Assembly (NCBI GenBank): GCA_007988745.1
Contig: BJUT01000014.1
Coordinates: forward strand, 1 to 64,000
DNA from: Pseudoalteromonas atlantica
GTDB taxonomy: Bacteria > Pseudomonadota > Gammaproteobacteria > Enterobacterales > Alteromonadaceae
DNA length: 64,000 nucleotides
Reading direction: 5' to 3'
This document shows, in pieces, positions 8,618 through 17,509 of this stretch. The translations under genes were made by a program, and so were the position numbers. The notes below the pieces were generated by a model. It was not told the origin of the DNA, made no database searches, and saw nothing but the letters and a program-made list of their open reading frames with translations. Within the stretch, counting starts at the first letter, position 1. The number at the start of each line of letters is the position of its first letter.

Positions 8618-9658
8618 TTAGCCACCAAACTGGGTTTTATCTTGGGCTTTTTCTTTTGCGGCTGCGGTTGTCACAATACCGTGATTAACTAAATTATTTA
8701 AACATTGATCCATGGTTTGCATGCCGTGTGATGCACCCGTTTGAATAGACGAATACATTTGTGCAATTTTATCTTCACGAATTAAGTTACGAATCGCCGG
8801 TACACCAATCATAATTTCGTGCGCGGCCACGCGTCCACCGCCAATTTTTTTAAGTAGTGTTTGCGAAATAACGGCGCGCAGTGACTCAGAAAGCATTGAG
8901 CGCACCATATCTTTTTCTTCACCTGGGAATACATCAATAATACGGTCAATCGTTTTTGGTGCCGAGGTGGTATGTAGCGTACCAAACACTAAGTGGCCGG
9001 TTTCTGCGGCGGTCATCGCAAGGCGAATGGTTTCTAAGTCACGTAGCTCACCAACGAGTATTACATCCGGGTCTTCACGCAGCGCGCTGCGCAGTGCATT
9101 AGAGAAGCTGTGCGTATCTCGGTGTACTTCACGTTGGTTAATAAGACTGAGTTTATTATCGTGTACAAATTCGATAGGATCTTCAATGGTGAGGATATGG
9201 TGATGTTTTGTTTGATTTATATAATCGACCATAGCCGCAAGCGTTGTTGATTCACCCGAACCTGTTGGGCCGGTAACCAATACTAAACCACGCGGGTTAT
9301 CTGATATTGTTTTAAAAATATCTGGCGCACCTAAATCCTCAAGCGTCAGTACATCGCTAGGGATGGTACGAAACACCGCTGCAGGGCCGCGGTTTGAGTT
9401 AAATGCGTTAACACGAAATCGTGCAAGGTTAGGCACTTCAAACGAAAAATCCACTTCTAGATTTTGTTCGTAGTCCTTGCGCTGATTATCGTTCATAATG
9501 TCGTAAACAAGACTGTTTACATCTTTGTCTGCAAGTGCAGGTATATTAATGCGGCGAACATCACCATCTACGCGTATCATAGGTGAAACACCTGACGATA
9601 AGTGTAAATCAGATGCTTTGTGTTGCACACTAAACGCTAATAATTCGGTAATATCCAT
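8618..9658 (-). CDS. pilT: Type IV pilus retraction ATPase PilT with altered Walker A (K136E)
   Basis: PilT is the retraction motor of type IV pili, driving twitching, surface sensing and DNA uptake. The 346 residues align throughout with Pseudomonas PilT as I recall it. The Asp box TIEDPIEFVHDN, Walker B PDVILVGELRDLETIRLAM, His box GHLVFGTLHTT and C-terminal AIRNLIRE are all present. The exception is Walker A, which reads GPTGSGESTTL. Residue 136, the invariant nucleotide-binding Lys, is Glu (codon GAA at 9251-9253; AAA would give Lys). The family predicts loss of ATP binding or hydrolysis and so loss of retraction. The ATG has GGAG upstream. The gene is divergent from yggS. Confidence 0.95.
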   Translation of the reverse strand: MDITELLAFSVQHKASDLHLSSGVSPMIRVDGDVRRINIPALADKDVNSLVYDIMNDNQRKDYEQNLEVDFSFEVPNLARFRVNAFNSNRGPAAVFRTIPSDVLTLEDLGAPDIFKTISDNPRGLVLVTGPTGSGESTTLAAMVDYINQTKHHHILTIEDPIEFVHDNKLSLINQREVHRDTHSFSNALRSALREDPDVILVGELRDLETIRLAMTAAETGHLVFGTLHTTSAPKTIDRIIDVFPGEEKDMVRSMLSESLRAVISQTLLKKIGGGRVAAHEIMIGVPAIRNLIREDKIAQMYSSIQTGASHGMQTMDQCLNNLVNHGIVTTAAAKEKAQDKTQFGG

Positions 9659-9687
9659 TTATGACTCCACAACTAACTGATAAATAT

Positions 9688-10374
9688 ATGGTTACAATAG
9701 CAGAACGACTCACATCCGCCTACGCTAGAATTGCCAGCGCGGCTAAAAATGCTAAACGTAGTAGCGATGCTATTACGCTGCTAGCAGTATCAAAAACAAA
9801 ACCAAGCGACGATATTATTGCTGCCTACGAGCATGGCCAGCGCCAATTTGGTGAGTCTTATGTTCAAGAGGCTGTAGATAAAATAGCTCAACTACACACA
9901 TTTAGCGACATCATTTGGCATTTCATTGGCCCTATTCAATCAAATAAAAGCGCCCTTGTTGCTGCACATTTTGATTGGGTACAAAGCGTAGATAGAATAA
10001 AAATAGCTAAGCGTTTAAACAGTCAACGTCCAGAAAACCTAGCCCCTTTAAATGTGCTTATTCAAGTAAATATAAGCGCCGAGGAGGCAAAGTCGGGCTG
10101 TAGCGTAGAGCAAATACCCGAACTAGCTGAGTTTATTGACCAATGTGAGCAACTCACTTTGCGTGGTTTAATGGCTATTCCGGCTAAAAGCGACGATCCG
10201 AGTGAGCAAAGTCAATCTTTTGAGCAATTACAAACTTGCTTTGATAAACTAAAGGCCCAATATCCTCATATAGATACGTTGTCGATGGGGATGAGCAATG
10301 ATGTTGAAGCCGCCGTTAGCGCAGGTTCAACCATGGTGAGGATCGGCACAGATATTTTTGGAACTCGAACTTAA
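9688..10374 (+). CDS. yggS: YggS/PLPBP family pyridoxal phosphate homeostasis protein
   Basis: This cytoplasmic PLP-binding protein buffers pyridoxal phosphate and affects amino acid and vitamin B6 balance; it has no proven catalysis. The fold type III barrel is recognisable from LLAVSKTKP, QRQFGESYVQEAVDK, HFIGPIQSNK, LRGLMAIP and LSMGMSNDVEAAV. I choose ATG 9688 rather than ATG 9661. It gives 228 residues and places the PLP-binding Lys at position 36, as in E. coli YggS, and it leaves room for the pilT ribosome site on the other strand. No strong Shine-Dalgarno precedes either ATG. It heads the conserved run yggS-proC-yggT. Confidence 0.93.
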   Translation: MVTIAERLTSAYARIASAAKNAKRSSDAITLLAVSKTKPSDDIIAAYEHGQRQFGESYVQEAVDKIAQLHTFSDIIWHFIGPIQSNKSALVAAHFDWVQSVDRIKIAKRLNSQRPENLAPLNVLIQVNISAEEAKSGCSVEQIPELAEFIDQCEQLTLRGLMAIPAKSDDPSEQSQSFEQLQTCFDKLKAQYPHIDTLSMGMSNDVEAAVSAGSTMVRIGTDIFGTRT

Positions 10375-10391
10375 AAGGTGATAACAGACAT

Positions 10392-11213
10392 ATGTCAGAT
10401 AAAACAATCGCATTTATAGGCACAGGTAACATGAGCTACGCCATTATTGGTGGCATGGTAAAAAACGGTTTTAATGCAAACAACATCATTGCTACAAACC
10501 GCAACCAAGAAAAGCTTGCCAAGGTAGCAGACGATTTCAAGGTGAAAACCACCAGCGACAATAACGAAGCCTTACGCGATGCTGATGTCATTGTATTGTC
10601 TGTTAAACCACAAATGATGGGCGATTTATGTAAATCGTTCCAAGAATCGGGGATCGACTTTAGTGATAAACTGTTTATTTCGGTAGCGGCTGGCTTAACC
10701 GTTAAGCGTTTACGCGAAATGCTTGGCCAAAACGTTAAAATAGTACGTTGTATGCCAAACACGCCATCGCTACTAGGGCGTGGTGTATCGGGTTTATTTG
10801 GCGCAGATGAAACACCCGAAGAGCACGACTTTGTACAACAAGTGTTTGAGTGCACAGGTATTGTTGTGTGGGTAGAGCAAGAGTCGCAAATTAACGATGT
10901 CATTGCTGTGACAGGCTCATCGCCCGCTTACTTTTTCTTATTTATGGAAGCCATTGAAGAAAAAGCGAAAGCACTTGGCTTTAACGATGAAGATGCGCGC
11001 CGCTTAGTACAGCAAACTGCGCTGGGTGCAGCCGAAATGGCATTGAGCCAACCAGAGATAAGCATTTCGCAATTACGCGCTAATGTAACTTCTAAAGGCG
11101 GCACCACCCATGCTGCGGTTGAGCATTTAAAAGGCGAAGGCCTAGTGCAAACAGTTAGCGATGCAATGGATGCGTGTATTGCGCGTGCAATGCAAATGGA
11201 AAAAGAACTTTAA
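10392..11213 (+). CDS. proC: Pyrroline-5-carboxylate reductase
   Basis: ProC reduces 1-pyrroline-5-carboxylate to L-proline with NAD(P)H, the last step of proline synthesis. The 273-residue protein starts with a Rossmann motif, IAFIGTGNMSYAIIGGM. It contains VLSVKPQMM, SVAAGLTV, RCMPNTPSLLGRGVSGLF and the C-terminal signature TSKGGTTHAAVEHL. AAGGTG precedes the start by about eleven bases. It lies 17 bases after yggS and 26 bases before yggT, so the three likely share one transcript. Confidence 0.97.
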   Translation: MSDKTIAFIGTGNMSYAIIGGMVKNGFNANNIIATNRNQEKLAKVADDFKVKTTSDNNEALRDADVIVLSVKPQMMGDLCKSFQESGIDFSDKLFISVAAGLTVKRLREMLGQNVKIVRCMPNTPSLLGRGVSGLFGADETPEEHDFVQQVFECTGIVVWVEQESQINDVIAVTGSSPAYFFLFMEAIEEKAKALGFNDEDARRLVQQTALGAAEMALSQPEISISQLRANVTSKGGTTHAAVEHLKGEGLVQTVSDAMDACIARAMQMEKEL

Positions 11214-11239
11214 AATTACTTTTTATTGAAGGTTACACT

Positions 11240-11773
11240 ATGAATGCCATGCAATTTTTGATCAGTACCCTGTTTGATTTGTTTTTAATGGTGGTACTAC
11301 TGCGTTTTTGGCTACAGTGGGCAAAAGCCGACTTTTACAACCCAATGAGCCAATTTGTGGTTAAAGCAACGTCGTTTGCAGTTAACCCGTTACGTAAAAT
11401 TATACCTGGCCTAGGGGGGCTTGATTTAGCCTCTCTATTGCTGGCATTTATTGTAGCCGTTGCCAAAATTAGTACTTTAATGCTGGTGATATACGGCGCA
11501 TGGGCTGCGCAACCTGTGTTTATACAAGCACTTATTACCGTACTTAAAGAAGGCTTAAACCTTGTATTTTGGGTATTGATTATTCGCGCTATTTTAAGCT
11601 GGGTAAGTCAAGGTTATAACCCAATAGAAGCGGTTTTCCATCAGCTTACTGAGCCAATGCTCAAGCCACTTCGTAAAATTATTCCACCAATGGGTGGCTT
11701 AGATTTATCGGTGCTTGTACTAATTATTGGTATTCAGTTTTTACAAATGCTGCTAATGGACTTTTTAGCCTAA
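11240..11773 (+). CDS. yggT: YggT family inner membrane protein
   Basis: This YggT-family integral membrane protein has 178 residues and two copies of the family motif. The first is FYNPMSQFVVKATSFAVNPL followed by RKIIPGLGGLDLASLLL. The second is YNPIEAVFHQLTEPMLKPL followed by RKIIPPMGGLDLSVLVL. Each copy is flanked by hydrophobic segments. The function is not settled; links to osmotic or potassium stress have been suggested for relatives. I place the start at ATG 11240, which follows GAAGG, rather than an upstream in-frame codon inside proC. A terminator follows directly. Confidence 0.92.
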   Translation: MNAMQFLISTLFDLFLMVVLLRFWLQWAKADFYNPMSQFVVKATSFAVNPLRKIIPGLGGLDLASLLLAFIVAVAKISTLMLVIYGAWAAQPVFIQALITVLKEGLNLVFWVLIIRAILSWVSQGYNPIEAVFHQLTEPMLKPLRKIIPPMGGLDLSVLVLIIGIQFLQMLLMDFLA

Positions 11774-11789
11774 ATTTTTTGTTATAAGC

Positions 11790-11816
11790 AAAAGAGGCCC
11801 TTTGGCCTCTTTTTTA
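11790..11816 (+). terminator. Intrinsic terminator after yggT
   Basis: An AAGAGGCC/GGCCTCTT stem with a short loop is followed by a T6 tract, 17 bases after the yggT stop. The DUF4426 gene starts 15 bases later, so read-through may still feed it. Confidence 0.8.
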
Positions 11817-11830
11817 TATAGGACATCATA

Positions 11831-12274
11831 ATGAACCGTTTAATTAAGTTTTTCTTTATTAGTTTTTTAGCCTTTGCTTTTAATGCCCACAGTGAAGACA
11901 TGCAAGGCGCACAGTACAAAGAGCTGGGCCCTTGGCAAGTGCATTACATTGCTTTTCCATCTACCTTTATTCAGCCGCAAATAGCTAAAACATATGGCCT
12001 TGAGCGTAGTGGTTATAAAGGCATTGTTAATATTTCAGTACTGAAAAACAATAGCGATAAAACCGCGCAAACCGCTCAGCTCAGCGGCACCGCAAAAAAC
12101 CTACTCGGCAATAAGCAAGCCCTTACTTTTAAAGAAGTAAAAGAGGGTGAATCAATTTATTACCTTGCGCAAGTAGACTACACCAACGAAGAGATTTTAC
12201 GTTTTGAGATAAACATCCAGCAAGGTAGTCAGTCTCAAAAACTCACGTTTCAGCAAAAATTTTACGTAGATTAA
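11831..12274 (+). CDS. DUF4426 family exported protein
   Basis: This 147-residue protein has an N-terminal signal peptide (hydrophobic [11 protein letters not shown], cleavage likely after NAHS) and so is probably periplasmic. The mature part, with [17 protein letters not shown] and [20 protein letters not shown], matches DUF4426. That family is commonly encoded between yggT and rdgB in Vibrio, Pseudomonas and relatives, exactly as here. The fold is likely all-beta. No activity is known. rdgB starts four bases after the stop, so the two should be co-expressed. Confidence 0.85.
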   Translation: MNRLIKFFFISFLAFAFNAHSEDMQGAQYKELGPWQVHYIAFPSTFIQPQIAKTYGLERSGYKGIVNISVLKNNSDKTAQTAQLSGTAKNLLGNKQALTFKEVKEGESIYYLAQVDYTNEEILRFEINIQQGSQSQKLTFQQKFYVD

Positions 12275-12278
12275 AAAC

Positions 12279-12878
12279 ATGACCAAAACATTAGTGCTTG
12301 CCACAGGCAACCCTGGCAAAGTTAAAGAGCTGGCCAATATGCTTAGCCCGCTTAATATAAATGTGCTTCCGCAAAGCGATTTTAACGTAGGCGAAGTGGC
12401 CGAAACCGGCACCACCTTTGTAGAGAACGCGATAATTAAAGCCCGCCATGCTGCTAAAATTACCGGCATGCCAGCCATTGCAGATGACTCAGGCTTAGAG
12501 GTAGATGGCTTAAATGGTGCGCCGGGCGTGTACTCAGCTCGTTTTGCCGGTGAAAGCGCCAGCGATCAAGACAACATAGATAAACTACTTAACGAATTAG
12601 CCAATAACCCAAATCGTAAAGCCCGCTTTTGGTGTGTGCTGGTATTAATGCGCCACGCCGATGACCCTACCCCGCTAATTTGTAGCGCAAGCTGGGAAGG
12701 CGAAATTACACAAACCCAAAATGGCGAAGGCGGCTTTGGTTACGATCCGGTATTTTTTGTGGCAGAGCAAAACTGTACCAGCGCCGAGCTCACCAAAGAG
12801 CAAAAAAATGCGGTGAGTCATCGCGGCCAAGCACTTAAAAAGTTATTACTAGAGCTACAAAGCAAAGGCGGCCTGTGA
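12279..12878 (+). CDS. rdgB: XTP/dITP diphosphatase (Ham1/RdgB)
   Basis: RdgB hydrolyses the non-canonical nucleotides dITP and XTP to monophosphates, keeping deaminated purines out of DNA. The 199 residues are typical in length. Motifs are [16 protein letters not shown] at the N-terminus, the catalytic [20 protein letters not shown] near residue 68, [10 protein letters not shown] near residue 149, and [10 protein letters not shown] at the end. The stop overlaps the GTG start of hemW by four bases, indicating coupled translation. Confidence 0.97.
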   Translation: MTKTLVLATGNPGKVKELANMLSPLNINVLPQSDFNVGEVAETGTTFVENAIIKARHAAKITGMPAIADDSGLEVDGLNGAPGVYSARFAGESASDQDNIDKLLNELANNPNRKARFWCVLVLMRHADDPTPLICSASWEGEITQTQNGEGGFGYDPVFFVAEQNCTSAELTKEQKNAVSHRGQALKKLLLELQSKGGL

Positions 12879-14011
12879 ACCTTCCACCACTGAGCTTATA
12901 TGTGCATGTACCTTGGTGCGTGCAAAAATGCCCCTATTGCGATTTTAATAGCCATGGGCAAAAAGGCGACATTCCTGAAGCTGAATATGTTCAGCATTTA
13001 ATTGACGACTTAAAAGCAGATTTGCACTTGGTGCAAGGGCGTAAAATTCACAGTATTTTTATTGGCGGCGGTACTCCAAGCTTATTAACTGGCGATGCAT
13101 ACACCCGCTTATTAAGCGAAGTCGATAACCTAATTGGCCTAAGCGACAACTGCGAAATAACCCTTGAGGCAAATCCTGGTACCGTAGAAACCGGACGCTT
13201 TAAAGAGTACGTTAAAGCGGGTATTAACCGTATTTCTATTGGCGTGCAAAGCATGCAAAACGACAAGTTAAAAGCACTGGGCCGTATTCATGGCGCCGAT
13301 GAAGCGCACTACGCTGCAGAGCAAGCTAAGCAAGCCGGGTTAAATAGCTTTAACCTTGATTTAATGCATGGCTTGCCTGGGCAAAGCCTTGACGATGCGC
13401 TGAGCGATTTAAAAAAAATAATTGCTTTAAACCCGCCACATATATCCTGGTATCAGCTTACTATTGAACCTAATACACAATTTGCATCCAAGCCGCCAAC
13501 TTTGCCACAAGATGAAACCCTATGGGATATTCAAGAGCAAGGCCAAGCACTACTTGCTCAAGCCGGTTACATACAATACGAAATATCGGGCTATGCAAAG
13601 CCAGGCTTTCAATGCCAACATAACTTGAATTATTGGCGTTTTGGCGATTATCTCGGTATTGGCTGTGGCGCTCATGGTAAGGTGACTGATGCAAAAACCG
13701 GCATTATTACCCGTACTGAAAAAATTAAGCATCCGCGCGGTTACATGGATATGCTTAAGCCGTACTTGTATAAAAGCTGGCAAGTAGAGCAAGACGATTT
13801 AGCCTTTGAATTTTTTATGAATCGCTTTCGCTTAGTCGAGCCTTGCCCTATTGATGATTACAGTGCGCTGACTAATCAGCCATTGCAAAACCAACAAGCA
13901 GCGTTAACTAAAGCAATAAATGCAGGTTTGTTAATACAAGAAAACGGCCACTGGCAAGTTAGCCTCAAAGGGCATCGTTTTTTAAATGACCTGCTAGAAT
14001 TGTTCGTGTAG
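12875..14011 (+). CDS. hemW: Radical SAM heme chaperone HemW
   Basis: HemW is a radical SAM protein related to HemN that binds heme and delivers it to target proteins; it is not the coproporphyrinogen oxidase itself. The iron-sulfur cluster motif is CVQKCPYC with Cys at residues 15, 19 and 22, followed by the aromatic residue F24. [11 protein letters not shown] and [11 protein letters not shown] are further family motifs. The C-terminal HemN-like domain contains [16 protein letters not shown]. The length of 378 residues is normal. The GTG start overlaps the rdgB stop, a context typical for hemW. Confidence 0.95.
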   Translation: MNLPPLSLYVHVPWCVQKCPYCDFNSHGQKGDIPEAEYVQHLIDDLKADLHLVQGRKIHSIFIGGGTPSLLTGDAYTRLLSEVDNLIGLSDNCEITLEANPGTVETGRFKEYVKAGINRISIGVQSMQNDKLKALGRIHGADEAHYAAEQAKQAGLNSFNLDLMHGLPGQSLDDALSDLKKIIALNPPHISWYQLTIEPNTQFASKPPTLPQDETLWDIQEQGQALLAQAGYIQYEISGYAKPGFQCQHNLNYWRFGDYLGIGCGAHGKVTDAKTGIITRTEKIKHPRGYMDMLKPYLYKSWQVEQDDLAFEFFMNRFRLVEPCPIDDYSALTNQPLQNQQAALTKAINAGLLIQENGHWQVSLKGHRFLNDLLELFV

Positions 14012-14097
14012 TGGTTTTAACCACGCGCGATAAACATAAAATACAAGCAAATAAATATAATACCCCCTAATGGGTTTCTAACAACAAAGGGAAAACA

Positions 14098-15930
14098 ATG
14101 CGTAAACTTACCTTTATTGCAGCAGCCGTGAGCGTTGCTATTTTAGCCGGCTGCCAGCAGGCACCACAACAAACAACCCCGGCGCCTGCAGTGCAAGCGC
14201 AACCTGTGCAAAGCGAAATCGACAAAGCGAATGCGTTTTTTGAAGATACCTTTAACCGCGATGTAATGAGCAGCCCGGTTTATCAAACTTACATGGGTAT
14301 TAAAAAAGATTACGATAAATGGGATGACGGCAGCGAAGAGCAAAAACTAAAAGACCTTGCGCAAGCAAAAGAAGACTTAGTTACTTTAAATGCTATCAAC
14401 CGCGACCTGCTTGATGATGCCACTAAAGTAAGTTACGACTTAAAAAAACAAGACCTAGAAAGCTCGATTGCTGATTTTAAATGGCGTTACCATAACTACC
14501 CGGTTAACCAAATGTTTGGTACGCACTCTATGGTGCCTGCGTTTTTAATTAACCAACATTCAATTAGTAATGTTAAAGAAGCTAAAGATTATATTGCGCG
14601 TTTAAACGGTGTACCTACTGTATTTGATCAGCTAATTACTGATTTAGAAACCCGTGCTGATAAAGGCATTATTGCGCCTAAATTTGTGTTCCCACATGTT
14701 ATAGATTCGAGCAAAAACATCATTCATGGTGCGCCGTTTGATAAAGGTGAAGACTCAACACTATTAGCCGACTTTAAACGTAAAGTAAGCGCTCTTGAAA
14801 TTAGCCAAAATGAAAAAGATGCCTTAATTAGCGATGCAACTGATGCATTAAAATCAGCCGTTAAGCCTTCTTACTCTAAGTTAATTAATTACTTAGCACA
14901 GCTAGAAAAACGTGCAGATAACCGCGATGGCGCATGGAAACTGCCTGACGGCGAAGCGTTTTACAATAACGCACTTAAGCGCACCACAACAACTGACTTA
15001 ACCGCTAAAGAAATTCATGCCATTGGCCTTGCTGAAGTAAAACGTATTCATGATGAAATGCGTGAAATTAAAGACAAAGTAGGTTTTAAAGGTGATTTAA
15101 AAGCGTTTATGCAGTTTATGAAAACGGATAAACAATTTTATTATGCCAATGACGAGCAAGGTAAACAGCGTTATTTAGATGAAGCCACTGGCCTAATCAA
15201 CACCATGAAAACTCGTCTAGATGAGTTATTTATTGTTAAGCCAAAGGCTGATCTTAAAGTTAAAGCCGTTGAAGCATTCCGCGAAAAAGCAGCAGGTAAA
15301 GCATTTTACCAACAACCTGCACCAGATGGCTCACGCCCTGGTATTTACTACGCAAACCTTTACGACATGGAAGCAATGCCAACGTACCAAATGGAAGCAT
15401 TAGCGTACCATGAGGGTATTCCGGGTCACCACATGCAAATTGCTATTTCACAAGAGCTTGAAGGTGTACCTAAGTTTCGTAAGTTTGGTGGCTACACCGC
15501 TTATATTGAAGGTTGGGGCTTATACTCAGAGTACATTCCTAAAGAAATGGGCCTTTACTCAGACCCATACTCAGACTTTGGTCGCCTTTCAATGGAATTA
15601 TGGCGCGCATGTCGCCTAGTGGTTGATACCGGTATTCACGCAATGAAGTGGACTCGCCAAGAGGGTATTGATTACTACGCAAATAACACGCCTAATGCCA
15701 CATCTGACGGTGTTAAAATGGTTGAGCGTCACATTGTAATGCCATCGCAAGCGACAGCTTATAAAGTGGGTATGCTTAAAATTTTAGAGCTGCGTGAAGA
15801 GGCTAAAAAGCAACTAGGCGATAAGTTTGATATTCGTCAGTTCCACGACGTTATACTTAAAAATGGCCCTGTACCACTTAACGTACTAGAGAACTTTGTA
15901 AACGAGTGGGTAGCAAGTAAAAAAGCTTAA
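14098..15930 (+). CDS. DUF885 family lipoprotein, putative zinc peptidase
   Basis: The 610-residue protein has a lipoprotein signal peptide with lipobox LAGC (Cys at residue 19) and is predicted to be an outer membrane or periplasmic lipoprotein. The DUF885 domain fills the rest. Its metal-site motif HEGIPGHH lies at residues 438-445, with a possible downstream ligand region in AYIEGWGLYSE. DUF885 proteins resemble M32-type metallopeptidases, but their substrates are mostly unknown, so peptidase activity is inferred. Residues 20-40 form a Gln/Pro/Ala-rich linker. It is a single-gene unit with its own terminator. Confidence 0.88.
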   Translation: MRKLTFIAAAVSVAILAGCQQAPQQTTPAPAVQAQPVQSEIDKANAFFEDTFNRDVMSSPVYQTYMGIKKDYDKWDDGSEEQKLKDLAQAKEDLVTLNAINRDLLDDATKVSYDLKKQDLESSIADFKWRYHNYPVNQMFGTHSMVPAFLINQHSISNVKEAKDYIARLNGVPTVFDQLITDLETRADKGIIAPKFVFPHVIDSSKNIIHGAPFDKGEDSTLLADFKRKVSALEISQNEKDALISDATDALKSAVKPSYSKLINYLAQLEKRADNRDGAWKLPDGEAFYNNALKRTTTTDLTAKEIHAIGLAEVKRIHDEMREIKDKVGFKGDLKAFMQFMKTDKQFYYANDEQGKQRYLDEATGLINTMKTRLDELFIVKPKADLKVKAVEAFREKAAGKAFYQQPAPDGSRPGIYYANLYDMEAMPTYQMEALAYHEGIPGHHMQIAISQELEGVPKFRKFGGYTAYIEGWGLYSEYIPKEMGLYSDPYSDFGRLSMELWRACRLVVDTGIHAMKWTRQEGIDYYANNTPNATSDGVKMVERHIVMPSQATAYKVGMLKILELREEAKKQLGDKFDIRQFHDVILKNGPVPLNVLENFVNEWVASKKA

Positions 15931-15947
15931 TACTTGGTTATAAATAG

Positions 15948-15975
15948 AAAAAGGTCGCTGATGCGGCCTTTTTTG
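15948..15975 (+). terminator. Intrinsic terminator after the DUF885 gene
   Basis: The stem AAAGGTCGC/GCGGCCTTT has one G-T wobble, a TGAT loop and a following T tract, 18 bases after the stop. Confidence 0.8.
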
Positions 15976-16013
15976 TTTTATAGTAATAAAAACGCTCAGA
16001 GGTAGGGTTAAGA

Positions 16014-16682
16014 ATGGATTTAAGCATACAATTACTTAATGCGCGCATTGCTAAGCATCAGCTAGACGAGCTCGATAACGACTTTAAACAGTTAAGCCCG
16101 GCTCAGCAAACATTACAGCTAAACCACCTTTACGAAAGTGCTTTGCGGATGAGTATTAAATACGACTTTATGCAAAATGTGGCAACACGTATTTTAACAA
16201 CCAACACCCCACCAGCACCTTTTATAAACCAATTAACAACAATTGATGCATTAACGTTTTTTACACCTGCATTAAAAGAAAATAACGGCTTTTTAGCACA
16301 AGACAGCCAAGGAAATAATGTACTGCACAATGTATTTAAACACGCCAATGCTCAAAAGCTGGCGTTTAACTATGTGCGCTCATTAATGCTATTTGAATCT
16401 AACGATAATTTAGTAAAAGCCCTTGCACAAACAAATGCTCGCGGCCTTACCCCTGTTGCCTGTTATATCGCCTATGCTGATAAACCTAGCACACCAATAA
16501 AGCATGAATTTTCAGCATTATTAGCGCTTATGGAAATAGAGCAAAAACAAAATCCAACCGCTAAACAGCAACTGGCAAACATATTAAAAGGCGCTGATAT
16601 AAACGAAACCAGTATTTTACTTAGCGCTGCTTACCTACAGCGCTCAACCGCGCAAATTGCCCACTTAGTTAGAGCAATTTAG
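16014..16682 (+). CDS. Hypothetical protein with weak ankyrin-like repeats
   Basis: The 222-residue protein has no signal peptide or membrane segment and is mostly helical in appearance. Two stretches resemble ankyrin repeat cores: DSQGNNVLHNVFKHA from residue 97 and NARGLTPVACYIAYA from residue 141, matching the family's N-x-x-G-x-T-P/LH pattern. An ankyrin-type binding role is therefore possible but unproven. AGGG seven bases before the ATG supports the start. Its TAG stop overlaps the TAA stop of the convergent SIMPL gene inside TTAG. I cannot name a partner. Confidence 0.65.
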   Translation: MDLSIQLLNARIAKHQLDELDNDFKQLSPAQQTLQLNHLYESALRMSIKYDFMQNVATRILTTNTPPAPFINQLTTIDALTFFTPALKENNGFLAQDSQGNNVLHNVFKHANAQKLAFNYVRSLMLFESNDNLVKALAQTNARGLTPVACYIAYADKPSTPIKHEFSALLALMEIEQKQNPTAKQQLANILKGADINETSILLSAAYLQRSTAQIAHLVRAI

Positions 16683-17395
16683 TCACTTAAGTAATATTCA
16701 ACACTGGTGACCACCCTCACCTTTTTGATATGTGGCGTGTTTGAATCGCGATTGCTAATGCTAAATTGCCCTTGGCGAGCGGATTTTATTTTACCCAGCG
16801 TTGAGTTCGAATCTTTAGCAAATTTGTTGGCAACTTCACGGGCTTTTTCTGTAGCCTCTTGCACCATGGCTGGTTTTATATCGTTAAGGCCGGTAAATAA
16901 ATACTCAACTTTGGTTTCGTAACTATTTTGCACAATGGCAATGCCCTGTTTAGCTAATTGACTCACTTTACTCAGCGCATTTTGTACTTTGTCGGGCGCG
17001 TTCGAATACACAATAATATTAGCGCGTACCAAGTAACGAAACTTTTGATTATCGTTAGCGTATTCACGGGCTTGCTTATCAATAATCGACTGGCTACCCG
17101 TGCTTATTTCGTCATCATCAAAGCCATGTAGCTTTAAAAATGCAATAACAGCATCGTTTTTTTGCTCAACCCGACTAACCAGTTTTTCTAAGTCGTTGTC
17201 TGCATCACTGTATTGCAGCGGCCAAATTACCGTATCAGCGCTAACTTCACGCTCTGCTAACCCTTTAACCTGCACACTACGTTCCATGCTTTTTACATCT
17301 ACTGCGGCACTTTTAATAATAAAGCCTAATAAAATTAAGCCTATACTTAGGCAAATTGCGGCTATAACTGTGTAAAAACCGGGTGTTTTATTCAC
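16679..17395 (-). CDS. SIMPL domain-containing (DUF541) membrane-anchored protein
   Basis: This is a SIMPL/DUF541 family protein, related to E. coli YggE, a periplasmic or inner-membrane-anchored family linked to oxidative stress but without a defined activity. The start is GTG 17395, decided by AAGGAG six bases upstream. It yields 238 residues with an N-terminal anchor (FYTVIAAICLSIGLILLGFI). A longer frame back to 17449 lacks a comparable ribosome site. The domain reads VQVKGLAEREVSADTVIW, then GFDDDEISTGSQSI, and ends KVRVVTSVEYYL. It is divergent from the acyl-CoA synthetase fusion and convergent with the ankyrin-like gene. Confidence 0.85.
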   Translation of the reverse strand: MNKTPGFYTVIAAICLSIGLILLGFIIKSAAVDVKSMERSVQVKGLAEREVSADTVIWPLQYSDADNDLEKLVSRVEQKNDAVIAFLKLHGFDDDEISTGSQSIIDKQAREYANDNQKFRYLVRANIIVYSNAPDKVQNALSKVSQLAKQGIAIVQNSYETKVEYLFTGLNDIKPAMVQEATEKAREVANKFAKDSNSTLGKIKSARQGQFSISNRDSNTPHIKKVRVVTSVEYYLSD

Positions 17396-17509
17396 AAAAA
17401 ACTCCTTGATTGATATCAATAATAAGTATCTATGCGCTCGAAATAACACAGCAAACAGGGTACATTGAGACTATAAATAACGCAAAATATAATCAGCCAA
17501 GGATATGCC

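Noticed and set aside
9661..9687. Upstream ATG for yggS at 9661
   Set aside because: It would sit two bases from the divergent pilT ATG and inside the pilT ribosome site, and it moves the PLP lysine from position 36 to 45.
14010..14026. GTGGTT/AACCAC palindrome after hemW
   Set aside because: The stem is six bases with no T tract; too weak to call a terminator or operator.
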